From Solanum dulcamara (Eukaryota > Streptophyta > Magnoliopsida > Solanales > Solanaceae), in assembly GCF_947179165.1 (NCBI RefSeq), contig NC_077245.1, positions 45,427,786-45,491,785 on the forward strand: a DNA stretch of 64,000 nucleotides, written 5' to 3'. The position numbers were made by a program, and so were the translations under genes. This document shows, piece after piece, positions 1 to 11,651 of the stretch. Every line of letters begins with the position of its first letter. Position 1 is the first letter of the stretch. The notes under the pieces are model-generated. The model searched no databases. It was given only the letters and a program-made list of their open reading frames with translations, and had not been told where the DNA came from.

Positions 1-499
1 TTTAAAAGTTGAGGCAAATAGTCTCTTGTCTTGTTGTTTAGAGTTGACGACTCTGGTCCTATTGAAAGGTTTCATATGTTCCCAATGTCTCTTTCAAAAT
101 TGCCCCAATATCGAGTTGTGATAGTTGGGAAAGCAATACTATGCACTTACTAGAGAGAAAGAATTATTGCGTCGTTGTGATAACCGAACTCTGCATAGAG
201 CTTTCTACATATCTGAGTGTTGTGAGAATCAAGTTAATGTAGTTCAAAATGCAAAGTTGCAGCAAATTTTGATTGACTCTCAAAATTTACCCCAGTGTTG
301 AATCGTGATGACACTGTTTTCTTTTGTGATAATGGTAGAAAGAATTTAGTACAAATGGAGGGCCAAAAATGTAATGTAAACAACCTTCGTCTGGAAGGGA
401 AAGAATGTAATGTGAATAGCCTCCGACTAGCAGGGCAAGCATGTAATATAAAAGGTCTCTGATTGGCAGGACAACAAAATGTAAAAGCCTATAAAATGT
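1..499. other. Gene-free leader region with a short minisatellite
   Basis: I see no open reading frame of note and no recognisable domain. The second half grades into short tandem repeats (36-bp units, then 41-bp units). It may be the untranslated part of a large retroelement, but nothing in it proves this. Confidence 0.4.
368..475 (+). repeat. 36-bp tandem repeat, three units
   Basis: Three head-to-tail 36-bp units (368-403, 404-439, 440-475) share the pattern 'atgtaatgt..a..' followed by a tract ending 'gg.a'. The units are diverged. They lead directly into the longer 41-bp array, so the region has made minisatellites of two periods side by side. Confidence 0.7.
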
Positions 500-960
500 A
501 CTTAAAAGGTAAATTACTCATATTAAAAGGTGGGTGCTTATAAAATTTATTGAAAACACTCACTAAAGTGTGGATACATGTGTTAAAAGGTGGGTGCATA
601 TAAAAATGTATTGAAATACCACATTAAAAGGTGAGTACCTGTAAAATATATTTAAGTACCCACATTAGAAGGTGGGTGTTTATAAAATATACTGAAATAC
701 CCGTATTAGAAGGTGGGTGCAAGTAAAATATACTAAAATACCCACATTAGAAGGTGGGTGCCTGTAAAATGTACTAAAATACCCGCATTAGAAGGTGAAC
801 GCCTGTAAAATGTACTGAAATACCCGCATTAGAAGGTGGACACTTATAAAATATATTGAAATACCACATTAGAAGGTGAACATTTATTAAATGTGCTGAA
901 ATACCCGCATTAGAAGGTGGGTGCCTGTAAAATGTACTGAAAAACCCGCATTAGAAGGTG
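500..960 (+). repeat. 41-bp minisatellite, left block (about 11 units)
   Basis: Repeating unit of 41 bp; each copy holds 'cattagaaggtgggtgcc' followed by 'tgtaaaatgtactgaaatac'. Copies are contiguous without spacers and differ by point changes and small indels, most degenerate at the left edge. The same array resumes at 1486, so it was one array split by the gypsy remnant at 961-1485. Confidence 0.9.
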
Positions 961-1222
961 GGCATGATTTGGTTTGGCCTTTACAGAGCTGATGGAACCA
1001 TCAGAATTTCGTTCTGAAGTCGTTTTCCTGAAGTTATGACCGAAGTCAACTTTTCAAGTTATAAAAGCTCCAAAACAAGGAAACGGACCTCAAACCCAAA
1101 TGAACGACCAGACGACCGAACAATCAGTGCCTGCAAGTCATAAATGACTTGGGGTTGCTAAAAAATGCTCTAAATAACAAAATGAATGCTTAAATTCAAA
1201 AATAACCTGGTGGGTCATTACA
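961..1222 (-). mobile_element. Gypsy LTR 5' fragment (minus), 3' LTR of a collapsed element
   Basis: Read on the minus strand, the segment starts at 1222 with TGTAATGACCC, an LTR-like start, directly after the chromodomain remnant and its stop codon. It runs to 961, where it meets the minisatellite. It is far shorter than the 2-3 kb LTRs elsewhere in the window, so the LTR is truncated. Family membership (called C here) rests on the similarity of the LTR end beside it (1396-1485) to the one at 36724. Confidence 0.55.
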
Positions 1223-1232
1223 ACATTCACTA

Positions 1233-1370
1233 CTAAAAGAACTTTCGTCCGTAAAAGTAAGAGTCAGAAGTACCTGAAGGCTCAAATAAGATGGGGAACT
1301 GTGCCCACATCTTATGCTCGGTCTCCCAGGTAGCCTCCTCGATTGGACGATACCCCTAATGGACCTTAAC
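1233..1370 (-). pseudogene. Chromodomain tail of a Ty3/gypsy polyprotein (remnant)
   Basis: The minus strand encodes about 45 residues typical of the last part of a plant chromovirus Pol, including 'RPIEEATWETEHKM', the chromodomain core that in the family binds histone H3 tails and steers integration. A TAG interrupts it just upstream (VKVH*), where the family has Trp, consistent with TGG to TAG. The natural stop is at 1233-1235. Gag, protease, RT and the rest of integrase are missing: the primer-binding site lies only about 10 bases upstream, so almost the whole internal region has been deleted. Confidence 0.75.
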
Positions 1371-1380
1371 CACAGGAATG

Positions 1381-1392
1381 GATCTGATACCA
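1381..1392 (-). other. Primer-binding site, tRNA-iMet type (minus)
   Basis: The minus strand reads TGGTATCAGATC, matching the plant initiator-Met tRNA 3' end (TGGTATCAGAGC) for the first ten bases. It lies three bases after an LTR-like terminus ending GTCACA at 1396. This places the LTR end and the start of the internal region of the collapsed gypsy element. Confidence 0.7.
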
Positions 1393-1395
1393 AGT

Positions 1396-1485
1396 TGTGA
1401 CAACCCAATTTCTCAGGTCATGATGGCGCCTACTGGTGGGTCATAGTAGGGGCCATCATGACCTGAGAAATTGAATCGTGACAAT
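1396..1485. repeat. Palindrome at an LTR end: 28-bp arms, 12-nt loop
   Basis: Arms 1406-1433 and 1446-1473 are reverse complements with one mismatch in 28; the loop is 1434-1445. Outside the arms, ttgt/acaa-type ends remain partly complementary out to 1395 and 1485. The inner arm matches the end of the LTR at 36724 in orientation and wording, so one arm looks like a normal LTR end and the other like an inverted copy of it. A transcript of either strand would fold into a long hairpin. Confidence 0.85.
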
Positions 1486-1940
1486 ACTGAAATACCTGTA
1501 TTAGAAGGTAAGCACCTGTAAAATGTATTGAAATACCTGCATTAGAAGGTGGATGCCTATAAAATATAGTGAAGTACCCGCATTAAAAGGTGGGTGCCTA
1601 TAAAATATACTGAAATACCTGTATCAGAAGGTGGGCGCTTGTAAAATGTACTCAAATACCTGCATTAAAAGGTGAATTCCTATAAAATATATTGAAATGC
1701 CCGCATTAGAAGATGGGTGCCTATAAAATGTATTGAAATGCCCACATTAGAAGGTAAGTGCCTATAAAATGTACTGAAATACCCATATTAGAATGTGGGC
1801 GCTTGTAAAATATATTAAAATACCCAAATTAGAATGTGGTGCTTTCATTGTATTGAAATACCCGTATTAGAAGGTGGGTACCTATATTGTACTAAAATAC
1901 CCGTATTAGAAGGTGGGCGCCTTGGCTTAAAAGTTAATGC
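1486..1940 (+). repeat. 41-bp minisatellite, right block (about 11 units)
   Basis: The same 41-bp unit as at 500-960 resumes in the same orientation after the gypsy remnant. Units near the right edge shorten and diverge. Left and right blocks carry about equal copy number. Confidence 0.9.
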
Positions 1941-4900
1941 CCGTATTTGAAGACAAAAAACATGAATTATTTTTTCATTTTCATTTTTTGTGTTTGTTTT
2001 TGTAAGAAATGTTGAAAAGTGAAAAAGATAAAATCACATCTTTACTTCAGTTGGTACCAACAATTAGTATTGTGCATAAGAATTTCACTGTCTTTTCTCA
2101 GCTAACCGAGATCAACATTAAAGTAATTCCTATAGTTTTAAGTAGTACCTCAAACATACCTGAGTGTCGACATGATTTATTCATCGTGTTTCAAAACAAA
2201 GTTTCGAACTATATTTGTCCCTCATATTTCAAGTGCCCTAACCACAAAGAAAGTCCTAATTTTTATATATTTGAATATTTTAATTTTAGGACATTTTGGA
2301 ATGTACGCTCACGCTCAGAATGATATTTATGAATGCAATTGTGATACCATAGGCTTGGCTTTCATGTAAGTATCCACTAATGTAAGAACACTTGGAATAG
2401 GATTATGTAGGACTTGTTATTGACTTGTAATGTAGGTTTTGTGGATAGGTAGGATATTATTCTGGGTAAAAATGACTAAATCTTCCTTGAACATGCACTG
2501 TATGTGTGCTTTTGACATTTGTTGTGCATCGACAATTGATTTTTTTGTTGTATCGTCCATTTCTTTTGTATTTGTTTTATCTTCTTTTGAATCACTTATT
2601 GCTGAAGTCCTGTCCCCTCTTTTCTCAAATTATTTTTTAAAAAGTTTCTCCACCTTTGTTGGAGAATATTTTTTGATTTTGTGGGGTTTTTTTCATCTTC
2701 TTTTTCTTTTTAAAGAAATATTTCAATTTTGTTCTTTTAGGACTTTAGCATCTTTTGTCTTTGACGTCTTTGATCTTGGTTCTTTGTTCGTAATTTACAC
2801 ATTTTAGTGTGCTCAGGAAGATTGGGCCAAGAGAGGGATAATTCATTCAATCACTCAAAGGGAATAGGTTAAAATGTGGTTGTCCAATGAAAAAGTTTCA
2901 AGATCAAAGGGGGGATACTAGAGAAAATTTCATTTGGTAGGCTATGAAAGACACAATCGGGTAAAAGAAGGCCTACAATCCTTTTCCAACCAATTGTAAC
3001 TCATGATTTCACCTTAACAGACATTTAGGCCAAGTTCTAGATCAACATTGCAATATAATGAATTAATCTAAGGCTGACCATACAAATGCCCATGAAACAA
3101 TGAGGTTGATTTTGTTCTTATATTAGATGTATGCAAAAGAATTTTCTCAAGTGTCACTAAGGTGCAATTAAGAGGCACCAAAAGAATCTATGTTTACCAT
3201 GAAGTTGATCCTCTCCATCATAACAAATATTTCTTCCTCATGCACACTCCTAACTGTGTTAGTACCAATCAAGTTCATACTTTGATTCATTTTTTTAAAA
3301 ATGGGACCAAATCCAAATGAGGGTTGCCTATATATCTTGTAGAAAATAAGAATCAGGTCTGCATAGTTCAGGCAACTATAGTATAAGATGCTAAGCAACC
3401 AAGCAATTTTTTTTTGATAAAGAGTACTAAACCCAAGAAGGATTTCCTACGTATCTCATCAAGATGAGAATTAGATTCGCTTAGTTCGTGAAGATACCAA
3501 CTAAATGTATGTACAAACTTTTTTTTCTCTTTTCTAATGAGGAATACCAAACCCAAAAAAGGATGTCTACATATTGTTCATGAAAATACGATAGCAAATA
3601 TATGTGTAGAAAAAGAAATTCACCTATAAAATAAATGTAAGATAAAAAATTAAGATATTTACCTAATATAAAAATATGTACAAAAACTAATGCGAAAAAT
3701 ATAGATAAATTCGGAGCGATGTCTCGTATACTGGATGTTGACGATTTCCTCGGTGAGAGAGTGTCTCCCTACTATTTGTAGGATGTTTATTGTTGTTTTT
3801 CTCCCAATTGTTTGTGGGAATCACTCATTGTTGTGATAGTCTCCTAATAGTTTTTGGGGACGACATGTTGTGGCCCCTTGATTGGTTGCGAAGGCATATT
3901 TTATTATGTTGTTTCTAAGATGCCTTTATGATTGTGAATTACTGTGACCATTATCATCTGCAGGTGGGGTTGGTTATCCTATTGAAATATGAGAAATGGG
4001 TGAAAGTAGGGGAGCCATAAAAATAATGTAAAAAGTGTGAACGTTTGATCAAAAACTCCTCTAATTTGTCTACCCCACTGTATATTAATGCCTCAAAAAG
4101 TTCAGATCCGATATTATCTCATGTGAAGTTAATAAATCATTTAACTTACAAGAATAAAATAACAAAGTATTAAATGCTCCCAGATCATAAGACTAAGATG
4201 GATTAGAGTTAGGCCATGTGGCCAAGTGATGCATCTGATTTGGAATCGAATGTTAGTGTGATTCTCCCATGAGTTTCAAGGATGATGTTGTTCCTCCTTC
4301 TCCACTGTCAGAAGGATTGAATGATTGAGGGAGTGTTGAACTCTTGATTTTGAAAGTGAAACACAAAACTTCATATTTCATAACCTACTATGCTCAAAAA
4401 TAAAAAAACTCATATCCTATGCTTCGGGATTAAAGTCGAGTGAAGGTTTGAATGTAAAGTCAATATTGGCACTGATGTTAGAGAGAATTGTTGATTTACG
4501 CTCTTAGCAGGACTTTTAAGAGCGTATTCTAACTGTTTCAAAAAAATTGCCCCAAATTTTTAAATTTTGAAGAAGTTATTTTGAAATAGTGAAAGACTGA
4601 ACTCTTATGTAGGGTTGCCTCTGTATCTTGTCAGAACAAGAATCAGGTCAAAACGCAGGTTAAACATAAACATACCTATGCGTGGTTTGTATGATTACTA
4701 TGAATTAATGATTGTGTTTAAAAGAGGTGAGGCTATGAGTTAGAGTTCGACTCTGAACCAATGTATTTCTAGAGTGTAAAACATGTACAATACAATGTTA
4801 ATAATTCTTGAACTAGATGATAAAGTTTTAAAAGAATGATCCTAAAGATCAAAATAGATGTAAAAATAAAATAAAATGATATGACTCCGAAAGATGGTCG

Positions 4901-5884
4901 TAGAGATTGAAATGAATGTGAAGTATTGAAAAAAATATTCAAGCGCAACATAAGTCAACCAAAATCATTGAATAACGTGGACAAGACTGAAAATAATGCG
5001 TAAAGTATATATGTGCAACTAAAGAATATGCAGTAAATGTAAGATAAAATATATAATATGCAAAAACATGTATCAAACAAAATATCATAAATAAAAAAAG
5101 AAATTTATCTGGCTCAAGTATTGATAAAGAATATTCGGACAATTACGGGAAGATGCAGAGTAATCTAAATACGCCGACTCTAAAATTAAAGAGTTTTGAA
5201 AGATTGAAGAGAAGTGCAAGACACTTCATCACATGTTCAGTGTGTGATAGTGCACAATCAAGACTTGATAAAAATGAAGAAACAAATAAATAGAGTATCA
5301 ATAAATATACAACTACGGTGGTAATAATGTAAATAATTTATGTGTAAATAATGAACACAAATTTATGTGTAAAATAGTCAATGCAAAGTGTGTGAAAAAA
5401 ATCAGAGAATTAAAAAAAAATAACATGTGAAAAATATGAACAACAATACCTCCCTCAATTGAAAAATTGAGTTTACCATGGTTAAAATCTGGATTGATCC
5501 CTAACAGAGTGGTCAAACTGTTATACCCTATTTTTACTGAGATTAACTAAAACACAACTTATAGACTCTAAAAGAATTAATTATTATATAGAATCGCCAC
5601 CTAATTTATTAATGAAAATAACAAAACATATTTGATGCATGACATGTATGACTCACATTTCAATCTGCGAAAAATCAGTTTAGATTCTAGGTAAGGGTTT
5701 ACATTATTCCAAAGAGAAGGTGTTAGACACCCATCAAAATCTACAAAATATGATACCCGACTAGACTTAATTTATCAAAGAGGGAGGGGACAAAATTATT
5801 ATTTGCAAATATAACACATATATATGTAAAGAAGTATGTACTAAAATTGTATAAAAATATATGTATAAAAGAGTATGTATCAAG
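1941..5884. other. AT-rich non-coding DNA, probable decayed retroelement internal region
   Basis: No coding similarity recognised. Diverged copies of one sentence occur four times: near 3301-3370, 3427-3492, 3545-3590 (wording 'aaaccca' then 'gga/gggttgccta.atatctt.t'), and 4608-4650. A purine run (about 2918-2930) resembles a polypurine tract. On the minus strand, GTGGCGATTC near 5595-5604 resembles tRNA-Arg-type primer sites of Tat/Ogre elements. These hints suggest a large decayed Tat/Ogre-like element, but none is decisive. A 104-codon ORF at 2009-2323 has no recognisable domain and I do not call it a gene. Confidence 0.35.
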
Positions 5885-5889
5885 TAAAT
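5885..5889. repeat. Target site duplication (left) of gypsy element A: taaat
   Basis: taaat immediately precedes the LTR start TGTAATGATCC at 5890 and recurs at 14450-14454 immediately after the LTR end TGTGACA at 14449. A perfect 5-bp duplication is what Ty3/gypsy integrase leaves. Confidence 0.85.
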
Positions 5890-8205
5890 TGTAATGATCC
5901 CGAAGGTCATTTTTGGAATTTTTTGCAAAATGACCATTTTCCCCTCCCTCTAGTTTTCCCGAGTCATTTCTCAATTGTGTTGAGTGTTGGTTTTGAGAAA
6001 ATTCTATGAAAAAGTTGGGTTTGAGAAATTTTGAGTTTTCATCAGCTTTAAGTGTTTAAAAGTGACATTTTAGGTCAATCAGAGCTACGAGTCTCAGAGT
6101 AAAATTTATTTGATTTCAACAGCTCCGAAATAGGGAAATTTTTCCAAGAGAGTGTACAGAATTAAATTGGAGTTGTAACGAAAAATTGAGGTGTTGAGTT
6201 AAGAATTTAGTGAATTTTAGGTCAAGGTTTGACTTTGGTAAACTTTTGGAGTTTTGATGTTCGGAATGGAATTTCAACAACTCCGTTGGATTCAGGGGAT
6301 GGTTTTTGTTCTAGAAGAAGTGCTCGTTGAATTTTTAGAGGTTTCGAGACCGTTTTGATATTTTGGAGGCCTAAGTTAGTTTAGTTGTGACTTTCTGAGT
6401 TTCGGGTCAAAGAGACCTAGAATTCAAATTTTGATGGTCCTATTGAGTTCGAAACATCAAAATTAGTATAGTAGCTTATAGAGTTTGTGTATGCTCGGGA
6501 TTCTTTCAGAATCCCGAGGGTATATTCTAGAATTTTAAACTTAGAGGAATTGTTGATATCTGGTGCACCAACCCAGTGCATCGCGACCGCGACCCCTTTA
6601 CCCATGATCGCGAGGCTTTATTCCCTTGTGAGTCGCGATCGCATAGACACTATTGCAATCGCGAGGGTTGATTAAATAAGTTGATCCGTTGACCCTCAAA
6701 GATCGTGAGGTATTGTTCATCGCGATTGTGAAGGGTAAAATATGCTTGAAAAGTGTTTAATCCCTAAATCGCGAATTAGACCTCACTCCCTTTATTGTTG
6801 GATCTTGGGGAGCTCAAGAGGGACGATTCTTAAGAGGTTTTTAAGGAATATTGGTTGGGTAAGTCCTCTTATCATGATTTCATCATTTTCCATCAATTAT
6901 CTACTGATTTTAGCTTGGGTTGGGGTTTTCCAATTGAGAAAATTTGGGGTTTTCAAGAGACCAATTTTTTTAATGTTTTGATGATTCTAAGTTGGTTTTA
7001 AGTCTAAATTCAATTTCGTTTTCACAAGTAGTTTCTAAATTCTTCAAGGATCGTTTTCATGTAAAAATTTCTAGATTTCCTTTCATTTTTGAAATCGGGT
7101 ATTTTGGGTTATTGGGGTCAGTTTTAGGTCCGGTGTTAAAACATTGAATTGGGTATCATTAGACTCGTATTCTTATTGGGATTTCTTATTTGAATAGATT
7201 ATCTTGATTCAGAACATCGGCGTAAGGGTAAAGCTTAAACTCTTGCATAGTTCGAGATTGAAATCGAGGCAAGTGAATTTCTAAACCTATGCATAAGCTT
7301 GTAGGATCATGCATTAGTGTTTGGAAGTGATGGAAAGTGATTTTGGGGATTAGTTGAGGTTAATTGATGTTTAAGCGGATTGATATTGATATAAAGGGTA
7401 ATAGATGGCAAATGAGAGGATTTATGCATGTTGTGTTCGATATGATTTGATACTTGACTTATTGTGAATACTTGAATATACTATTGTGAATTGTTGATAA
7501 TACCATTCCATCACTGTATTTTATATGGACATTGCTTATTTGCATTGATTATGATAATTTAAGATGAAATTTGATTCTAGGATTATGCTGAAGGGAAATG
7601 GTTTCAGCGAGAAATGATTTATGCCAAAGGAAAATAGATCCGGCGAGAGATGACTTATGCCGAAGAAAAATGGTTCCGACGGATACATGGTCTATGTGTG
7701 GCCCCAATGGATTTCAGCCTGCTAGTCAATGGATATGTACCTATAGCTTATAACATAAAGTCGTACATACTATCATCACGTACTGTATCCGACTCATTCG
7801 GAGACTTGGTGTAACAACTACATCACTCAATTAACATAAGCATCTATATACTATTAGTGTTATCTCATATAATAATGCCGAGGAACGTACGACCCGATCC
7901 ATATACCATATAGTAATACCGAGGAACGTTCGATTTGATCCACATATCATATAGTAATATTGAGAAACGTTCGGCCCAATCTGTATATTATATAATAATG
8001 CCGAGGAACGTTTGGCCCGATCCATATATTATATAGTAATGCCGAGGAACGTTCGGCCCGATCCATATATTATATAGTAATATCGAGGAACATTCGGCCT
8101 GATCTGTATATAATATAGTAATGCCGAGGAACGTTCGGCCCGATCCATATATTATATAGTAATGCCGAGGAACGTTCGACCCGATTCACATATTATATAT
8201 ACATA
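5890..8205 (+). mobile_element. 5' LTR of element A (right end truncated)
   Basis: Begins TGTAATGATCC. The first 750 bp match the isolated fragment at 39266-40010, and the first about 85 bp match the 3' LTR at 11311. It contains a GC-richer patch around 6580-6730 with repeated 'cgcgatcg'-like wording and ends with a 41-bp minisatellite (7869-8196). The LTR is cut near 8205, where text from the inverted D LTR begins. Confidence 0.75.
7869..8196 (+). repeat. 41-bp minisatellite inside LTR A, eight units
   Basis: Eight contiguous copies of about 41 bp, each with 'agtaatgccgaggaacgttc' followed by 'ggcccgatccatatatta'. The period equals that of the array at 500-1940, but the wording is unrelated. 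The D LTR carries a similar-looking but unrelated 45-bp array. Confidence 0.9.
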
Positions 8206-10361
8206 CGTACCCGGCCCTCTAGTGCGTAGCCATATGCATTTTAGATTGTATTTGAGACTTGATAGAATACTCAAAATGTGCTATCATTCAAAAACCAAGA
8301 TAAGAGTCATATCAAATACCTTTTGATTGCCACTATGGATTAGGTCAAAATAGAACTTTTGGAATCATATTCCCGTATCAGGTCATCATCAAATATCTTT
8401 TGGGAATCAAGAAGTTGACTATCCTAGTGACTTTAAAAAAAGAAACTTCCTTGGAATCGTATACACTTCATCTATTTGTTTCATAAGATCGTGCCAAAAA
8501 GAAAGGAAGATTAGCTTTACATACTTACTACTTTCCAATGTATAGAAAAACTTGAGAAGCAATAGCTCAATTCTTGTAAGAGTTCCAACATTAGAGGATG
8601 AGTAAGAAACACTTAGGAATGGAGTCACCTCCGAGATTGTATCATCTTTTACGTACATCTAGGACATGCCAAAAGAAGAGAAAGGGTAGGATTTATATAC
8701 TCTCTACTCTCCCTAATGGAGTCATCATATACATATATCATCATATACTTATGTAGAGACATGTGAAAAGGAAAGAAGGGTATTTTTACATACTTATACC
8801 AAAAACATGCCAAAAGAAAGGAGGTAGCTTCACATACCTCTTACGGATTACTCTTACACGTTCGCCTCATCGTCTCTTAAACCTATTTAACATGAAAGTA
8901 ATACTAAGGTTAATGACCTTTCAATTTCCAATTTCCAACTCTACACCCAAGTACTCATAGGAGTTATTTCCTTATCCATTATCCTCGACTAGTTTGTTAC
9001 TAGTTCCGAACCTACCAAAAATCGGACAACATCTCCCCTATAACTTCAACATCCTCGAGATTTCAACTCGTCCACAATGTCAACAACCATACCAACAACA
9101 ACAACCAGAAGCATATTTACAAATAAATAACTTCAACCTTACACAATACAAGCTCCAAACAACTAGCTCCAAACTACGATACAAAAATAGAGTTTTTAAT
9201 CTTTGTTTCATAAAATCTTTAACCATAACAAACGGAGGGTCGTGTGGCTGCAACCAGAAGAAACCACACCCTTTTTAAAACACTTTGAAGCCCTGCAACA
9301 CGCAACCCAACCAACTGCACCCGCAGCACCACAACGACAACCCACTACTCGACTTTGATTTAACGCTAGCGACATCAATTTAGTTTATTTCTAACGTCAA
9401 GAATTCTTATGCAATTCTTCCACTTACAGCCTCATTTAAGACATGTAATATACCCCATAACAATATCATAAACTTTAATTTGAAAGGAAAACCTTACCTT
9501 GTACGAAACTGGCCAAAACTTATCTCGAAAGTTCCTTTAACGCGCCTAAAACTTCGTGGCTGTTTGATAATGTTTTGGGCTTATCTAAACCATAATTTTA
9601 TTTACTAACACCTTCATAACATCGTGGTTCACCCTAGTAATTAATTCGCAGAATGAAATCAGCGACTTACCTTTTTTTTCTCCTCCAATACCGAAGCCCT
9701 CTCTTCTCTCTAGCTCAAGTTTCTCTTCTCTTTTATTCTAGACTTTTCTTGAATTTTTTTGGATAAAAAGAAACTTAAAGGATAAGGATGACTTAAAAGT
9801 CTTCAAACACATCTATATATAGGCCACCTTAAGGGGTGACACATGTCAAGCCCTAAGTGGTGACATGTGTCAAGCCCTTATAGGACCAACGCATCACTCC
9901 CCTCCACTTAGGGGATACCACATGTCATGTGGGTCCCACCCCCTTGCTGAAGCTGCTGCCACATGGCACTCTCTCATTGGCTGCTACGTGTCGCTTTCTT
10001 TTCCTCCTCGTGGGTTCGTAATCTCGTCTTGCTTTACTAACCTATGTAATCCTTACTACGTAACCTTAGTATGTACTCAAGTAGCTTAAGTATGTAAGAT
10101 TTCAAATTGGTACCTTACGTAAGTAAGTCGAGTCCTACGACTCATTACTTGACCTCCAATTCCTTCCAGATTTGCATAACCATATTTTCAATCTTCCTTT
10201 CTATGGGGTGCCACATTCTTCCTTTCTTAGACTTGTTTGATAGCGTCATAGATTATCCGGATCACATGACAACTTATAAGAAGCTTATAATCCTTTCAAG
10301 AAACTTAAAATCCTCTTAACATACAAAAGTCTTTCAAGGTACAAAAGTATGGGGTATAACA
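8206..10361 (-). mobile_element. LTR D fragment, inserted in reverse inside element A
   Basis: On the minus strand it starts at 10361 with TGTTATACCCC, equivalent to TGTTACACCCC at 57845, and runs to about 8206, where a single piece of the D 45-bp repeat ('gtacccggccct') meets the A minisatellite. It matches 55.6-57.85 kb throughout, e.g. the 'catatatcatcatatactt' stretch near 8730 and the promoter-proximal block near 9800-10060. Its far end is missing. The plus-strand ORFs inside (8763, 8994, 9865, 10107) are LTR text, not genes. Confidence 0.85.
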
Positions 10362-11312
10362 GTTTGGCTTTATGGTGTACCAGTATTTATTGTGTCAAAT
10401 CAAGGTTCAGTATTTACTTCGTGCTTTTTGTAGGCATTACAGCAGGGGTTGTGTACTAGGATTAATATGAGTAAAACTTTTCACCCACAGACTGACAGAC
10501 AGTTTGAGAGGATAATTCATGTATTAGAGGATATTCTTTGAGCTTGTGTCATTCATTTCGGTGCTTGATGGGACCACTATTTGCCCTTAGTAGAGTTTGC
10601 CTACAACAACAATTATCATTCTAGTATTCAGATGGCCCCATTCGAGGCATTGTATGGTAGGCAGTGTCGATCTCCTATCAGGTGGTTTGATTCAGCTAAG
10701 ATAGATTCTCTTCACATAGATGTGTTTAGGAATGCTATGAACAAGGTTCGTATGATTCAAGGTAGGCTCTTGACTGCTCAGAGTAGGCAGAAGAGCTATG
10801 CAGATAGGAGAGTTCAAACTCTAGATTTTATAGAGAGTGACCATGTTTGGATCCGAGTGTCGCCCATGAAGGGCGTGATGAGATTTAGGAAGAAGGGCAG
10901 GCTTAGCCCTCGGTTCATTGGCCCATATGATATTTTGGGACGAGTGGGAGAGGTGTCTTATAGACTGGCTTTGCCTTCTATCTTGTCAATTGTATACAAG
11001 GTATTTTATGTTTCCATGCTCCGAAAGTATGTTTTGAACGAGTCTCATGTGATTTCTCTTGATTCGGTGGAGTTGGGTCCAGATTTGACATATGAGGAGA
11101 AGACCATAGCCATTCTTGACAGACAGGTCTGTAAGCTTAGGAAAAAAGAGATAGTTTCAGTGAAGGTCATGTGGAAGCATCGTACAGTTAGAGAGGCTAC
11201 TTGGGAGATGGAGTCTGATATGTGTGACCGATACCCACATCTTTTTTTAGACTCTAGGTACTTTCTTTACTTTACGTTCGATGATGAACATTATTTTTGG
11301 TGGTGGATGATA
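10362..11312 (+). pseudogene. Gypsy integrase C-terminus plus chromodomain (element A)
   Basis: The reading begins mid-integrase at 10362, exactly where the D LTR ends, in the segment around the second catalytic Asp; the motif reads 'IVSNQGSVFT', so Asp has become Asn. In-frame stops follow near 10420-10560. From 10581 it is open for 244 codons: 'MPLVEFAYNNNYHSSI' and 'APFEALYGRQCRSP' (end of the catalytic core with its Glu region), then the SH3-like C-terminal domain ('DHVWIRVSPMKGVMRF'), a linker ('VFYVSMLRKYV') and a chromodomain ('VSVKVMWKHRTVREATWEME'). The stop (11313-11315) falls just inside the 3' LTR. In life it would join element cDNA to the genome; here it is inactive. Confidence 0.9.
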
Positions 11313-11651
11313 TAATGATCCTAAAGGTCATTTTTGAAATTTTTTTGCAAAATGGCCATTTTTTCCTCCTTCTAGTTTCCCCGAGTCATTTTTGATGGTA
11401 TGACATGAGTTCGTTTGTCTTATAAGCTTAACTTAGTTTTAGTCTGGGGTTGGATGGTATGATAGGAGTACGTGTGTCTTGTTAGCTTAACTTAGTTTTA
11501 GTCATTCGCTTGCTGGGTACCGTGTCGGTGGTACTCACCCTTGCTATCTACACTTCTGTGGGTTCTGAGTCTGGACAATGATCCTATTTTCTCATCTTCC
11601 ATCCATGGCTTACTAAGAAGATTCGAGAGGTAGTTGTTGATGCCGGCCATC
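11311..11651 (+). mobile_element. 3' LTR of element A, part 1 (internally deleted)
   Basis: Starts TATAATGATCC, matching the 5' LTR start for about 80 bases, then jumps near 11392 to LTR-tail text, so most of the 2-kb LTR has been deleted. It is interrupted at 11651/11652 by the E solo LTR and continues at 14184. Confidence 0.75.
11394..11503 (+). repeat. 59-bp tandem duplication in LTR A
   Basis: Two adjacent copies starting 'gatggtatga' at 11394 and 11453, both containing 'agcttaacttagttttagt'. The copies differ at several positions. Confidence 0.8.

Noticed and set aside
2009..2323. 104-codon ORF
   Set aside because: No domain, low-complexity flanks, next to a minisatellite; open frames of this size occur by chance in AT-rich DNA with few constraints.
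7869..8196. Regular repeats that might suggest a CRISPR array
   Set aside because: Copies are directly adjacent with no unique spacers, sit in an LTR, and the sequence is eukaryotic.
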